Shown: piece by piece, positions 20,414 to 31,126 of the stretch
Position numbering within the stretch: the first letter of the stretch is position 1
Layout: every line of letters begins with the position of its first letter
Source of the DNA: Scenedesmus sp. ARA3
Lineage: Eukaryota; Chlorophyta; Chlorophyceae; Sphaeropleales; Scenedesmaceae
Assembly (NCBI GenBank): GCA_004335835.1
Contig: RWJK01001425.1
Span: 46,984-110,983, forward strand
DNA length: 64,000 nt
Reading direction: 5' to 3'
The notes under the pieces: generated by a model
Databases searched by the model: none
The model's input: only the letters and a program-made list of their open reading frames with translations
What the model was told of the DNA's origin: nothing
Program-made: the position numbers and the translations under genes

Positions 20414-21700
20414 GCCCTGCTGCTGCTGCTGCAACATATCTACAGTCTTTCTGGGCGTGACCATGCGTCTGCACTGCAGCATGTTCACCGAGTATGCTTG
20501 CTCCTTGCACCTGCCGCATGGCTGCAGTTCCGAGCCATTGCCGACCAGCTGTGGAATGACCAGGAGCGGCACCCAGAGGTGCGCCAGGCTGCTGTGGCGC
20601 AGCTGTGCCAGCAGCCTGAGCGGTACAAAGACTACGTCACAACCGACTACCAGCAGTACGTCAGGTGCGCCGAGCAGTAATGAGCAGCAGGAATGTGCAG
20701 CAGTATGACAAGCAGTACACTTCTCGAAGTTGGGCTGGTGTGCTAGCAATGAGGTTGATGGGCGCGTGGGGGCATTCATTCGTGTACTGTCGACCATGTG
20801 GTGTGCCAGCTCTTGTATGTGTCTGCGGTTATTCATGCAAGGCGGCCAGGTATGTGAGGTGCCTGCAGAGGAGGCTCCCTGATATGCTGACCTGTCGTGT
20901 ACACGTAAACCACATATGTAGCAAATGCAATGCACTGCAGGTCTAGTTTGTTCTCAAACTCAACAAAATATGCTTGCCGCGTTGCCTGCTGGCTGCACTG
21001 CCGGCTGCTGCTGCAGCTCCATGAGCAGCGTGGGCGAGTGGGGCGACCACCTCACCCTGCAGGCGGCAGCGGACGCGTTCAACGTGCGCATCTGCGTGGT
21101 CAGCTCTTTCTTAGAGAACTGCATCATCAGCATCGACTCGGCACAGCACCAGCAGGAGGCGGGGCAGCTGCAGCAGCAGCAGGAGCAGCAGCAAGCAGAG
21201 CAGGCGCCGGGCAGGGTGTATGATGAGCGCACGCTGTGGCTGGCCTTCTGGGCAGAGGTGCGTGCTGGGGGGCCGGGGCGCTGCGCTGTTTGGCTGGGAG
21301 ATTGCATTTTGCTTGTCAGCTGTGGCTGAGTAGGTTGGGGTTGTTCGAGTCAGGCTGGGGACGCGCCTCAGCACTGATTTGCATGTCTGGTGCTATCGAG
21401 GCAGTGGCTGCATCTCCAGCTCCATGGCAGATTGTATGCTGGTGTCAGCCGTTGCTCGCGCCTCTGTGTGCATTGTGGGCCCGAACATCATCACTGTCTG
21501 TTGCTCTGCCGGCTGGTCTTGCCCTGCAGGTGCACTACAACTCGCTGTGTGTGAAGGTGCCTGAGTCGCCATCGGAAGGCTCAGCCTCGGAAGACAGCAG
21601 CGGCAGCGAGAGCAGCGACCCAGGCGGCGACAGCGGCAGCAGGAGCAGCAAGAAGCTGCTGGGCAGTAAGAAGCTGCGGCGTGCGCTGATTGGACACTAA
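19579..21700 (+). CDS. OTU-family cysteine deubiquitinase (plant OTU9/10/12-like)
   Basis: A predicted ovarian-tumour domain ubiquitin thioesterase. Exons 19579..19753, about 20191..20378, 20528..20664, 21017..21257 and 21530..21700 give about 303 residues. The N-terminal exon (MDTYERTYSQLLQ) is helical and Gln-rich. The OTU core follows: RQRLLLRLDLYAL, VVKGDGNCQ with nucleophile Cys about 120, FRAIADQLW, HPEVRQAAV, a GEWGDHLTLQAAADAFNV block and WAEVHYNSL with His about 249. The order and spacing match land-plant OTU proteins that join the core to VPR-N-P before the D-G-N-C motif. The start of exon 2 is the weakest junction: the acceptor before 20191 keeps phase with exon 1, whereas the better-looking CAG before 20247 does not. 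A Ser/Gly-rich tail with a Lys-rich end closes the protein. It lies head to head with the USP gene. Confidence 0.87.
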
Positions 21701-23102
21701 CAACACATTTTCAAGCAGTGGAGCTTCTACACTGCTACAGTAGGCTCCTCGACGGGCCTAGTGCTGCAGCTGCTGTTGTGGGCCAGCAGCATGGCAGTTC
21801 AGGGTGGTGGTTGATATGCTGCAGATGCACTGATGCATGCGCAGCAGTGCCAGCGCAGCCCACGGGGGATCTGGGGAAGCAGGGCACAGCAATCAGCGTG
21901 TGCCTGCCGTGGCACTTCATGCCGCGGTGCACAGCGGCAGTTGGTGCTTCGCAGTGCTCACGGTGAGGTTTGACTCAACCTGGGCTGTCTGTGACGTGCA
22001 CACTAAGCATGGCATGCACCAGCACTTGGTCTGCATGATGCCGGCAGGACCACAACACGACGCCCTTTGTGTGTGTTGGTGATTCTGCTTTTTGAGGGTT
22101 ACACCGTTTGCGTATGCCATGCATTTGTATGACTCGTGACTTTGGTGCTGCGGAGGTGTAGTTTTGCTACAGTGTGACTGCACTGGCGGGTGTCAAGGTT
22201 GCAGATCCCTTTGAGTCAACTATGTTTGTATACCACTCACAACACTACAGTGATGATTATGTATTTTCCTGGTAGATGCGTAGATACGGCATTGCTGCAG
22301 CAATTTGGTGTGGTGCGACTGAACGGATTTCATTAGCGGAGGATTGCGGGTCACCGGTTGCAATTGTGTGCGTGAGGCGGCAGTGCTTCTGCTAAAATGC
22401 TGTTGAAACCAGTGGCTGTTACCACATGTATTTGCACCTGAGGTTGCGAGTGACCTGCAATTCTTCATATCATACGGTCGTGTCTGTGGTTGTAGTCTAC
22501 AACTTGTAGACCTATGAGTTGGCTACAGCAAAGCAGCAGCAGTACGTGATACATCCCCTGGTGACAATGCCGCGTAACCTTTGACTTGTGTAATTGGTCA
22601 TTATGACTTGTTTTACCGTTTTTGGCTTGCTTTTGGTGAAGCTGATGCACTCACTAGGAACCACATGCTCAGGCTGTACACTGCTTGGTTGTACTGCTGT
22701 TATTTCCCTGAAAAGCAACGGAGTGTGCTTTGGGGTGCGACGCACGCCGTACCAGGTGATTAAACTGCTTGCTGGTGTTTATGATCGTCAGCTTGCTGTA
22801 GATCACGGCTTTGACCGAACAGGGATCAGCCTGGCACTGTGCGCTCGCTGCATCTGATCACCGCGGTGGGCGGCCCGACAGGCGCGTAGATCGCCTTGGT
22901 AAGCAGCGTGCTGCTTTATAAAGATAACTTGAGCGTTTCAGCGGCTTTCAAGCTGCACTCGCAATTACAGTATTGCGCTGCAGCAGCGCTGTATGGGAGC
23001 GGGCCTGTGCCCCATGCCCTTCCTGCAGGTGCTGCTGTCTTGACACCGCTTGTGTTTATCATGCAGGCTGCTGGCATCCGTTGTAGACCCTGACAGCCAG
23101 CA
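21701..23102. other. Intergenic, nothing recognised
   Basis: 3' flank of the OTU gene and 5' flank of the PHD gene, with several AT-rich patches around 22230..22650. A TGTAA string lies near 22588 but is far from the OTU stop. No coding signature was found. Confidence 0.5.
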
Positions 23103-23130
23103 ATGCAGCCACTGACAGGCTTTGAAACTG

Positions 23131-23169
<39 letters not shown>

Positions 23170-26080
23170 GAGGCCCACAGCGCACGCCAGTCAACACAGC
23201 AGCTGAGGATGCTGAGGTTATTCCTGAGGGTCCTGCTCAACCAACGCAACAGCCAACTAACAGCTTGCTAGCAGGTAAAGCTCAGGGATGCAGCGTGCAA
23301 GTGCTGGCGGCAAGTCAGCCTGAGCAGGTCCCACCATGCAGCACGGGACAGCCGGTGGCAGGAACTGCCTACACTGCTGCTGCCAGCTGCTTTAAGGAAG
23401 GCGCTGGCGCTGCGCAGGCGACTAATCCTGAACTGGAGGCAGCTGCAGCAGCGGGACCTTCCACACCGCCACCAGCAGCTGCACCTGCAGCTGCTGCACA
23501 GCCAGCAGCAGCAGCAGCAGCTGATGCTGTGGTGCCACCTGCATCAGGCTGCCAGCAACGCAGCAGCCTCGGCAGCCAACCAACATCAGCCAAGGCAGGT
23601 AGCAGCAGGCGCAAGCAACAGGCACCCCACAGGACCACCTGCGGGGCACCAGCCCCAGCAGCAGCCGCAGCAGCAGCAGCAGCAGCAGCAGCAGCTGGTG
23701 CTGCTGCCAACCTGCTGCCTCCGCTCAGCAGCTGCGGCTTCCTCAGCAGATCAGCTGCGCTTGCAGCCAAGGAGAAGATCAAAGGAGTGTACAAGCCGGC
23801 AGCTGCTGCCAAGCCCAAGCAGGGCACCACTGCTGCTGCTGCTGCTGAGGCACCGAGCAGTGCAGCAGCAGGAGGCACAGGTGCTGCACCAGTCACACTG
23901 CAGAAGCACAGCGCCAAGCAGACAGGTGCAGGGCCTTCTCCGGCCGCTGAGCGGCAGCCGAGCTGCCCGCTGCCAGCCACCCCACGCAGCAACCGCGCTG
24001 CAGCTGCAGCAGCGGCAGAGAAGCTGTGCCGAGTCTTCCAGCCAGCCCCCAGCACCAGCAGCAGCAGCGGCAGCGGTAGTGAGGAGGCAGACGCAGATGA
24101 CAATGCAAAAAGTGAGGGTGATGCAGCAGGTGCAGAAGATCAGCAGGACAGTGGCCTGGCAGCAGCAGCAGCAGCAGCAGGTGCCAGCAGGAGGCGCCCC
24201 AAGCGGCCTGTGGCAGCGGGGCGGCTGCTGCCGCACGAGGCTGTGTCGGCGCGCGTGCTGCGTGCTGGGATCATGCACCGGCTGGACCTGCAGCTGCAGC
24301 AGGCGCGCGCGCTCATGGCCCTCAAGGTGCGCTGCTGCTGCTGCTGCTGCCATGCTGGTGATGCCTCTGCAGTCGGGTTGCTGGCCTTGCGCATGAGCGG
24401 CTGTGTAGTAGCTTGAGGGCACAGGCAGCTGCTGGCTGATGTGATTGCTACAGCGCTTGTAAGAGGCACTCAGGTCAACACACGACACCTTCTGCCATCG
24501 CTGAATAGCGCCCCCTGGGTTGTGCCTGATGCGCTGCTGGCACTGCGCCGAGCAGGTGTGCCATGGCCTGGACAGCCAGCGGGCCACGCGCGGCATGTAC
24601 CTGCTGGACAGCGGCCGCTGGGACGTGCACAAGGGGGGCCCGGCAGACAAGGTGCGCACTGTGTAACTATAGTAGTATATCTTGTGTGTATGCAGCCAGT
24701 ACGACAGCCACAGGAGTGCAGTGTCGTAGCTGCAGTACAGGGCCAGGCAGCTGCTGCTGCTGCTACCAATGCCTGACTGGCTTCTGCTTGCGCCTGCAGA
24801 TCCTGTCATCTGCTGCGCTGCGTGGGCAGTCCATCACCTACCAGGCCATCGGGCCCAGCATCAAGCCCGGCTGCTGCACAGGCACACTGGTGGCAGGGGA
24901 GGGCGAGGGCAGCTTCAGCATTGAGTGAGTGCGGGACATGTCAGCATGTATCTAAAGCGAAGATGAAGACGCATAAGCACACCATGTAGCGCTGACCTGA
25001 CCTGCCCTTTGTTGTTGGTGTTGGGCAGTTGGTGTCAGCACAGTTACAGTGCAACTTGCAATGTTTGCTTGGATGCCACAATCTGGCACCTCACTGCGCC
25101 TCCAGTCGTTCTAGACGATGTAGGGAGCTGCTGCGCTGGTACAGCACCTTACAAATAGCTTGTCTGCTGCGAGCTGCCCTCTGACAGTCTACAACATGTT
25201 TGCTGCTGCTGCTGCTGCCGGCCCTGCCAGGTGTGCGTGCGGCGCCTTTGCAGGCGGGCGCTCTGCGTGGGAGCGCCACCTGGGCTCGCGCTGCAAGAAG
25301 TTCACCAAGCACGTCGTCATCAACAGCCTGGAGATGCAGCTCAAGGTGCGTGCATTTATGTGTGATCAGCTTTGCAATACAGCGCCATCGCTGCAACCTG
25401 GGTGCATATATATGTAATTAGTTTTGCAACACAGCGTTATTGCTGCAGCCTAGAGATGCAGCTCAAGGTGTGACCAGCGCACTTGTGGCCAAGCTTTCAA
25501 CAAAAATATGTAATACTGCAGTGTTTGTAGAGCTGCCACCAGCTACATGCTGTCAATGGGGCTGCAGGGCCTCCTGCTGCTTTGTTTGCTGCCACACTGT
25601 GGCACACTGTACTACACTGTGCTACATCCAACCCTTCGAATCAGCAAGGTTGAGCTCGTGCTGCCTCATGATTGTAGCTGCCTTGAACGCTGGCTGTGCC
25701 CTTGTAATTAGTTGCTATTGCTGCAGTGTACTACCTAGCAGTGTCATACACACCATGGCACTCACACAGCTGCTTCTTACAGTATCCTGTCGTGTCTTCC
25801 CCTGCAGGACTTTGCCATTCTGTGCAGCAATGTGGACCTCAGCTGCACGCACTGTGTGTACTGCCACCGAGACGAGGCACTCCCCAGCAACAGCGCGGCA
25901 GCAGGCATGGCAGCAGCAGCAGTGGACAACCTGATCGCCTGCAGCAGCTGCCCTGCAGTGTTCCACATCAGCTGCTACATCCGTAATGCACAGGAGCAGC
26001 CGGAGGATGAGGAGGGCTGGCAGTGCGGCAGCTGCAGGCGGGCCAAGGCCTGCGCAGCTGCCGGCTGCACATACTGTGTG

Positions 26081-26124
<44 letters not shown>

Positions 26125-27597
26125 GGGCCCCGTGGACCTGATGCAGCTATGGGAGGAGATGTTGCAGCAGCAGGAGCCGCCACCAGAGCTGTCAGATGAA
26201 CCAGAGGAGGAGGAGGAGGGACCAGCAGCAGCAGCGGCAGCAGCAGCAGCAGGACCACCAGCAACAGATGCAGAGGCAGTGGCGCGGGCGGGTGCGCCAG
26301 CAGCAGCAGCAGCAGCTGCTGCAACAGCTGCCCAGCCAGAGGTAAACAGAGAGGCAGCTGCAGCANNNNNNNNNNNNNNNNNNNNNNNNNNNNNNNNNNN
26401 NNNNNNNNNNNNNNNGCAGCACGCGATGCACCCAGCAGCAGCAGGGCAGCAGCACGCAAGGCAGGCGCAAGGAGGCACGCTGCTGCAGTTGCTGCTGCTG
26501 CATTTGGGCAGTGCCCGCAGGCCCCCAGCTTTGACAATGCCAGCAGCTGGCAGCAGCCAGGCAAGCGCAAGCTGCGGTCAGAGGCTCGTGTGGAGCAGCA
26601 GCAGCGGCAGCGGCAGCAGCAGCTGGAGGAGTCACGGCTGCTGCTGCAGCAGGCACGGGAAAGAGACTTGCGGCGGCTGCAGCAGCAGCAGCAGGAGCTG
26701 TGGCAGCGAGCGAACCGTGCAGATGAGGGAGAGCAGAATGCACATGCTGCAGGGGCGAGTAGCATGTACATTAAGCAGGAGCTGTCACCAGATGAGCCAG
26801 CAGCAGCAGCACAGAGCAGGAAACGCAAGGCTAGCAGCGAACCAGAAGAAGCGGATGAGCAGCAGCAGCGGCGCATTGTAGTCAAGCAGGAAAATGTAGA
26901 ACAGCAACCAAGCAGTGTACCTGCAGCAGCGGCAGGTCACACCAGATGGACATCTGGTGAGCTCAACAACGACGCACTGGACACGCTGGCAGCGGCAGCT
27001 GCTGCTGCAGCAGCAGCTGTTACAAGGCGCAACACGGCCGCCGCCGCTGCTGAGGGGTCTGCTGGTCATCCACTGCTGCCAGGGCCGCAAGGGGCAGCAG
27101 CACACACAGCACTAGCAGCGGAGCGCCCGCTGGTGCTGCAGCTGCAGCTGCCGGCCTCTGGTTTCGCACAAAACTCACCGCAGGAGGCTGACCTAGCGGA
27201 GGCAGAGCAGCAGCTGGCTGCACTGTCCAACCAGCTGGGGGAGCCTGACAGCCAGCTAGAGCTGCTGTTTGCTGCATGCGACAAGCTACGAATGGCACTG
27301 CTGGAAGCCGGCAGCAGCAGCAGCAGCAGCGCGACAGCGGCTGGGGTGGCTGCTGCTGCTGCTGCTGCGCAGCAGTGCTTAGGGCAGTTTGTGACTGATT
27401 ACCGGCGAGTGTCCACCTGGGTGGAGAGGGTGAATGGGGGCCTGTCCAGCAGGGAGGCTGCAGTGAAGGCCTTGCGGGGGCTGGTGCAGCATGTACTGCA
27501 GCAGCAGGGGCCGGGTGGGGCCAGTGCGTCTGCTGCAGCCGCAGCTATGAGCGCCGGTGCAGCAGCTGTGTCTGCGTCAGCGCACGACCAGAGTTGA
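23103..27597 (+). CDS. TDBD/SAND-like plus PHD-finger chromatin protein, interrupted by an assembly gap
   Basis: A predicted nuclear protein resembling plant IDM1-type PHD regulators. Exons are 23103..24326, 24556..24651, 24800..24924, 25231..25345, 25808 to at least 26341, then a 3' exon to the stop at 27595..27597. The first exon (408 codons) is Ala/Gln-rich with scattered basic clusters. Exons 2-4 form one module: MYLLDSGRWDVHKGG, QAIGPSIKPGCCTGTLVAGE, FSIECACGAFAGGRSAWERH, GSRCKKFTKHVVIN. This is the C-x-C-G / ERH / K-hV-I-N layout of the TDBD region. Exon 5 begins a PHD-type zinc finger with CTHCVYC, CSSCPAVFHISCY and GWQCGSC, then a Gln13 run. The tail after the gap has helical Gln/Arg segments, KRKASSEPEE and two IKQE/VKQE motifs that could be SUMO sites (inference). 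The frame before and after the N run differs by one, so either the gap length is nominal or an intron starting at 26342 (GTAAAC) spans it. Confidence 0.7.
25324..25475 (+). repeat. Copy of PHD-gene exon 4 end within the following intron
   Basis: The end of exon 4 with its donor (AGATGCAGCTCAAGGTG, about 25324..25348) recurs 122 bp downstream at about 25446..25470 with one substitution in the leading CAGCCTG string. The intervening segment contains a second, weaker 50-bp repeat (TTTGCAAYACAGCG strings). The copy keeps AAG/GTG, so it is a potential alternative 5' splice site. Confidence 0.85.
26084..26122 (+). repeat. (CAG)13 coding poly-glutamine tract
   Basis: Thirteen CAG codons directly after the PHD finger of the chromatin protein, encoding Gln13. 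Confidence 0.95.
26366..26415. other. Assembly gap, 50 N
   Basis: A run of exactly 50 N, the usual placeholder for a gap of unknown length. It lies in a CAG/GCA-rich stretch of the PHD gene, which explains the assembly failure. True length and reading frame across it are unknown. Confidence 0.99.
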
Positions 27598-28336
27598 CTG
27601 CGACGGGCAGCAGTTTCAATGGAGAAGAGCGACGCACGCCAAGGGTAGAGCGCGAGTACTGTTTTTGGTATTGGCTGCATTGGGGGTGGTTTAGACACGG
27701 GGCCGCCGCTGATGCGCAAGACCACGTCGTGACCAGCTGTCCCCTGCAACTGCATGGCCCAAGTGAGCAGTGATCAACGGCACCGCCATTCATGTAGAGG
27801 GTGTTACGCTCAGGCGTCCATTTACAAGGACAGGATTAGACTTAAAGGGCTCCTGAATTCCATGTATGTATCAGGCCTTGCTGATCATTGAAAGCAACGA
27901 GCAGTGCCTGTGCAGCACCACCCGTGAAGCAACCTTGCTAGTCCTGACTGCGGCTACACTACAACCAGCACTGCTGCTTCAACTCAAGACACACAAATAC
28001 CACTGCCAGCTTCCACACGTGTGCACACCGAACAGTGACACAGGCACACAGCACGGGCCTGGCACTACATGAATCATACATATTGATGCAGAAGCTGCAG
28101 CCTCCATCATCTGTAACCAGCCTGCCCGCCCTGCAGCCTCGACTCCCAGACGTGCTTGAAGGTCATGCTACAGCTTCTATGAGAGCACAGCTACGCCGCA
28201 ACCCCAGTACCTGGTGCACAGACAGATACCATACTCCACAGGTCAAGACGTGGCAGCACCAGCTGCAGCGACAGGTGCAAGCATGCAGCTGCTCGCATGC
28301 ACCAGCTCTGCTTTGCTCGAGTTGCTTGCAGCTGCA
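27598..28336. other. Intergenic between convergent PHD and ERV1 genes
   Basis: Shared 3' flank of about 740 bp. No conserved peptide, repeat array or RNA gene was seen. Confidence 0.5.
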
Positions 28337-29342
28337 TCAGCGCTTGTGGCCCAGGGTCATGTCGCAGGAGTTGTGCTCATCACACTCCAGCGGCGCCCAG
28401 CGCGCCGCCACCAGGTCACAATTGAAGCACGGCTTGCCGATGCGCCTGTTGACCGCGTTGTGGGTGCGGCACATCCACACCGCAAAGTCCCTGCCGCTGC
28501 TGACAACCGGGGGGTCGCGCCTGCAGGGTGACAACAGCAGCAGCGCAGCAGCAGCAGTAGAGCAGCAGGGGATGAGCTATGGATGGGTGGCAGACGCACC
28601 CTTGAAGCATGTCGAGTAGAACTGCCAGCATCTTGCTTAGCATGATGCTCCATGAAGCTGACTGTGGGTGTGGCTGTACTAGGGCGCGCTTCCATCACAT
28701 TGCGCAAGCAAACAGGTCCCCAGTGTGCCACTTGAACCCCTCAGCGCAGCCTGTCAACTCGTACTGCACATGCGTTGATGCAATCCACCCGACTTACTGC
28801 TGTCAGAATCTCCCGAACCATTGCATACACTGCTGCTGCTGCTGCTGCTGTTGCAGGGCACACCTGACGAGCTCCTGGAAGTGCTTCGAGCAGTCAGCGC
28901 AGGGGTAGATGCGCGTCAGGCTGTCGATCAGCTGCCGAGCATCCCGCTGCTGCTGGCGTGTGGGGTGCTCCGGGAACTGCGCTGCTAGGGTGTGCAGGAA
29001 CGTCCAGGTGGCCCTGCCTAGATCCTCTTTGCTGGTGGGCTTACTGCCATGCTGCTGTTTGCTGCTGCTGCTGCTGCTGCTAGCATGAAGCGCTGCTGCA
29101 TCCAGGTGACGCGGCGTGCTGCTGCTGCTGCCTGGCCTGAGCTGCCCACTTGCTGCTGGGCTGGCTGCCAGAGTCACAGACGCCTGCAAGGACGCTCCAG
29201 GGGGGCCTGGGCGTGCTAAACCATCAGCAAACCGCTGCATGTTAAGTTGCATGCCTTGAAATGCTGCGCCCACGCCCTGCAGTGGCTCAGCCCACCATGG
29301 GCCTTGCTGCTGCTGCCGCGCCAGAGTCTGCTGTTGCGCCAT
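28337..29342 (-). CDS. ERV1: FAD-linked sulfhydryl oxidase ERV1/ALR
   Basis: ERV1 oxidises thiols in the mitochondrial intermembrane space, passing electrons from imported Cys-rich proteins to cytochrome c. Two exons, 28864..29342 and 28337..28520, give 220 residues. The first 100 residues are Gln/Ser-rich and variable. The ERV/ALR fold starts at LGRATWTFLHTLAAQFPEHP. The redox pair is YPCADCSKHF with Cys148/Cys151. The FAD-binding C-x16-C motif spans Cys177 to Cys194 and includes CRTHNAVNRRIGKPCFNC. The C-terminal tail has Cys206 and Cys212 in EHNSC context, a C-x5-C pair near the end. Plant-type ERV1 also carries its shuttle pair at the C-terminus (C-x4-C in Arabidopsis) and lacks the N-terminal pair of yeast, which agrees with this protein. 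The ATG at 29342 follows the stop of an upstream small ORF by only 2 nt. Confidence 0.92.
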
Positions 29343-29344
29343 GA

Positions 29345-29557
29345 TTACTTGCTAGTTGACGAACTAGGCTTGATAGCGGGAGTGCTAAGGCGCTCAACCA
29401 CGGGGCGCAGGCCCTTGTAGCGTGCAAAGTCGTAGAGTACCTTCTGCTTGTCCGGGGCAGAACCTAGCTGCTTGTGTTTGTGCAAAGCAGACAAAAAGAA
29501 ACGGAGTGCTAGCCTAATCTCCTCGTGGCGGGAAAAGATCCCTCCTGTCGAGGACAT
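29345..29557 (-). CDS. 70-residue small ORF directly upstream of ERV1
   Basis: An ATG-started frame on the ERV1 strand. It ends in TAA at 29345..29347, two bases before the ERV1 ATG. The peptide is basic, with a helical stretch IRLALRFFLSALHKHKQ, then KQKVLYDFARYKGLRP and a Ser/Thr/Lys-rich tail. I do not recognise the family. Unlike most chance frames here it lacks homopolymer runs and looks like an ordinary small folded protein. The tight spacing on the same strand suggests a dicistronic mRNA with ERV1, an arrangement reported in chlorophytes. It could instead be a long uORF. Confidence 0.5.
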   Translation of the reverse strand: MSSTGGIFSRHEEIRLALRFFLSALHKHKQLGSAPDKQKVLYDFARYKGLRPVVERLSTPAIKPSSSTSK

Positions 29558-29935
29558 CTCAAGCTGCTGCTGCTACAGCTGCTGGTGTCCCTAGTTCTCA
29601 GACCTTCAAGGGCAGCTCAACCGATGACGCCAACTACAGATGCAATGATCAGGCCTTGCATGTATGCATGCAAGCTGGTTAGGCCCTGCTTGTCACACTG
29701 ACTGTGTCAGATGTCCAAGGTCCCTTATGTGTGGTGCTTATGGCTTCAGTTGTTTTGTTGGAGAGCTCAACTCCAGTAACCATTGCTACTGTCGATTGCA
29801 CAGCTGCGGTTGCTGCTTTCAAACACATCGGCTGACTCTGGGCAGATTTATCTTGCTGATAGCGAGCTCCAGCGCTCAGCTTTCTCCTTTGTTTGTTCGT
29901 TGCTGTGCTGTCGTTGAGTAAGGCATTGTGCAGCA

Positions 29936-31126
29936 ATGGATGAAGCGGCCAAGGCACGAGCAGAGGCAGCAGCAGCCCGGAGGGCGAAGATACTAGCGAG
30001 GCAGAAGGATCGCATCACCAGCATCACTGGTGCATACTCAGGTTGGCCTACCTGCATAAGCACACTGATTGAGGCAGCGGGGCACGAGCTGCTTGACTAG
30101 TTGGTCTGTGCAAGCTCCCAGACAGTGACCAGGCAGCACAGCAATGCAACTTCCCAGCAGCTGCTTCATTCACTTCAAGGTTCAGGTAGATGACCAAGGA
30201 TGTGGTGTTGATGCTTTGTGACATCCTTGCCTGCCTCTGCAGGACAATTTGAACAGGAGCAACAGGAGCAGCGCAGTAGCTCTTCTCAGCTGCAGCCTCC
30301 CGCCAGCGGGGATGTTGCCGCAGCTGCGCCTGCTCCTGCAGCAAGCGGGAGTGCAGCACCAGCAGCAGGTGTGCCTCTGCAGCCAACCAGCACGCAGGAC
30401 CAGCAGCAGCAGCAGCAGCAGCAGCTTGAAGATGAACAGCAGCAGCAGATGGCAGCAATCATGGCTGCAATGAGTGAAAGCCTGCAGCGCGCACAGGCTG
30501 TGACGCAGGCTGACCCCCACAGCAGTGCTGCCCCCGCGCCGCAGCAGCAGCAAGCACAGGCACTGCTCGCACACCTGCTTGGTGGGCAAGCAGCAGCAGG
30601 AGCACACAGCAGCGCACCGCAGCAAAGCCCACTGGGCAGTGAGCACGAGCAGCCGCAGCACGAGCAGCCAGCTGTGATGCAGCCAGTAGCGGTGTTGCTT
30701 CAGCTGGGGCCGTCCCTGTCTGTTGCAGTGAAGCAGTCGCAGGCAATGCGGCTGCTGTCTGCGCTGCTGATCGCCTACGCAGCGCTGTCTGGCTGGCAGA
30801 TGGGCCTGTCGCCGGCTGTGCTGCTAGTCGTCACCAACCTTAGCGTAGTGGCAGCAGCACTGATGCTCCTGCACACCAGCGCAGCAGGTAGGAAGCTGCT
30901 TGCAGGACAGCAGCAGGGCGGCTCTGGGGAGGATGGGCAGGTGCCTATGAGCTTGCGCAGCTTTGACTTTTTGAGCCTGGTGCCTGGGCTGCGGCAGCTG
31001 CTGACTGCACTGGCTGGCTACAAGCATCTGGCGAATGCTATGTCGGAAGATTTTGCTGTTTATGTGGTGGGGCTGGGCATGCTGACAGCGATGCTGTCCC
31101 TGCAGCCTCCACTGGTCAAGGTGTGA
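29936..31126 (+). CDS. GET2/CAMLG-like subunit of the ER tail-anchored protein receptor
   Basis: Predicted ER membrane partner of GET1 that recruits the GET3 ATPase to insert tail-anchored proteins. Exons 29936..30041 and 30243..31126 give 329 residues. The cytosolic N-terminus has the family signature: a basic RRAKILARQKDRITSITG block at residues 15-32, as in plant and animal GET2/CAML N-termini that bind GET3. A Gln/Ala-rich linker follows. The C-terminus has three hydrophobic segments at about 203-219 (LLSALLIAYAALSGW), 224-246 and 307-324, the topology of GET2. The donor GTTGGC is weak, but phase and family match support it. The start is the first ATG and the N-terminal motif sits close to it, as expected. 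The gene is divergent from ORF70-ERV1. The call rests on the short motif plus topology, since GET2 proteins are poorly conserved. Confidence 0.65.

Noticed and set aside
23369..24103. Antisense Ala-rich frame in the PHD gene first exon
   Set aside because: Repeat-driven open frame; the plus strand is continuous from its ATG and splices in phase into the zinc-finger module.
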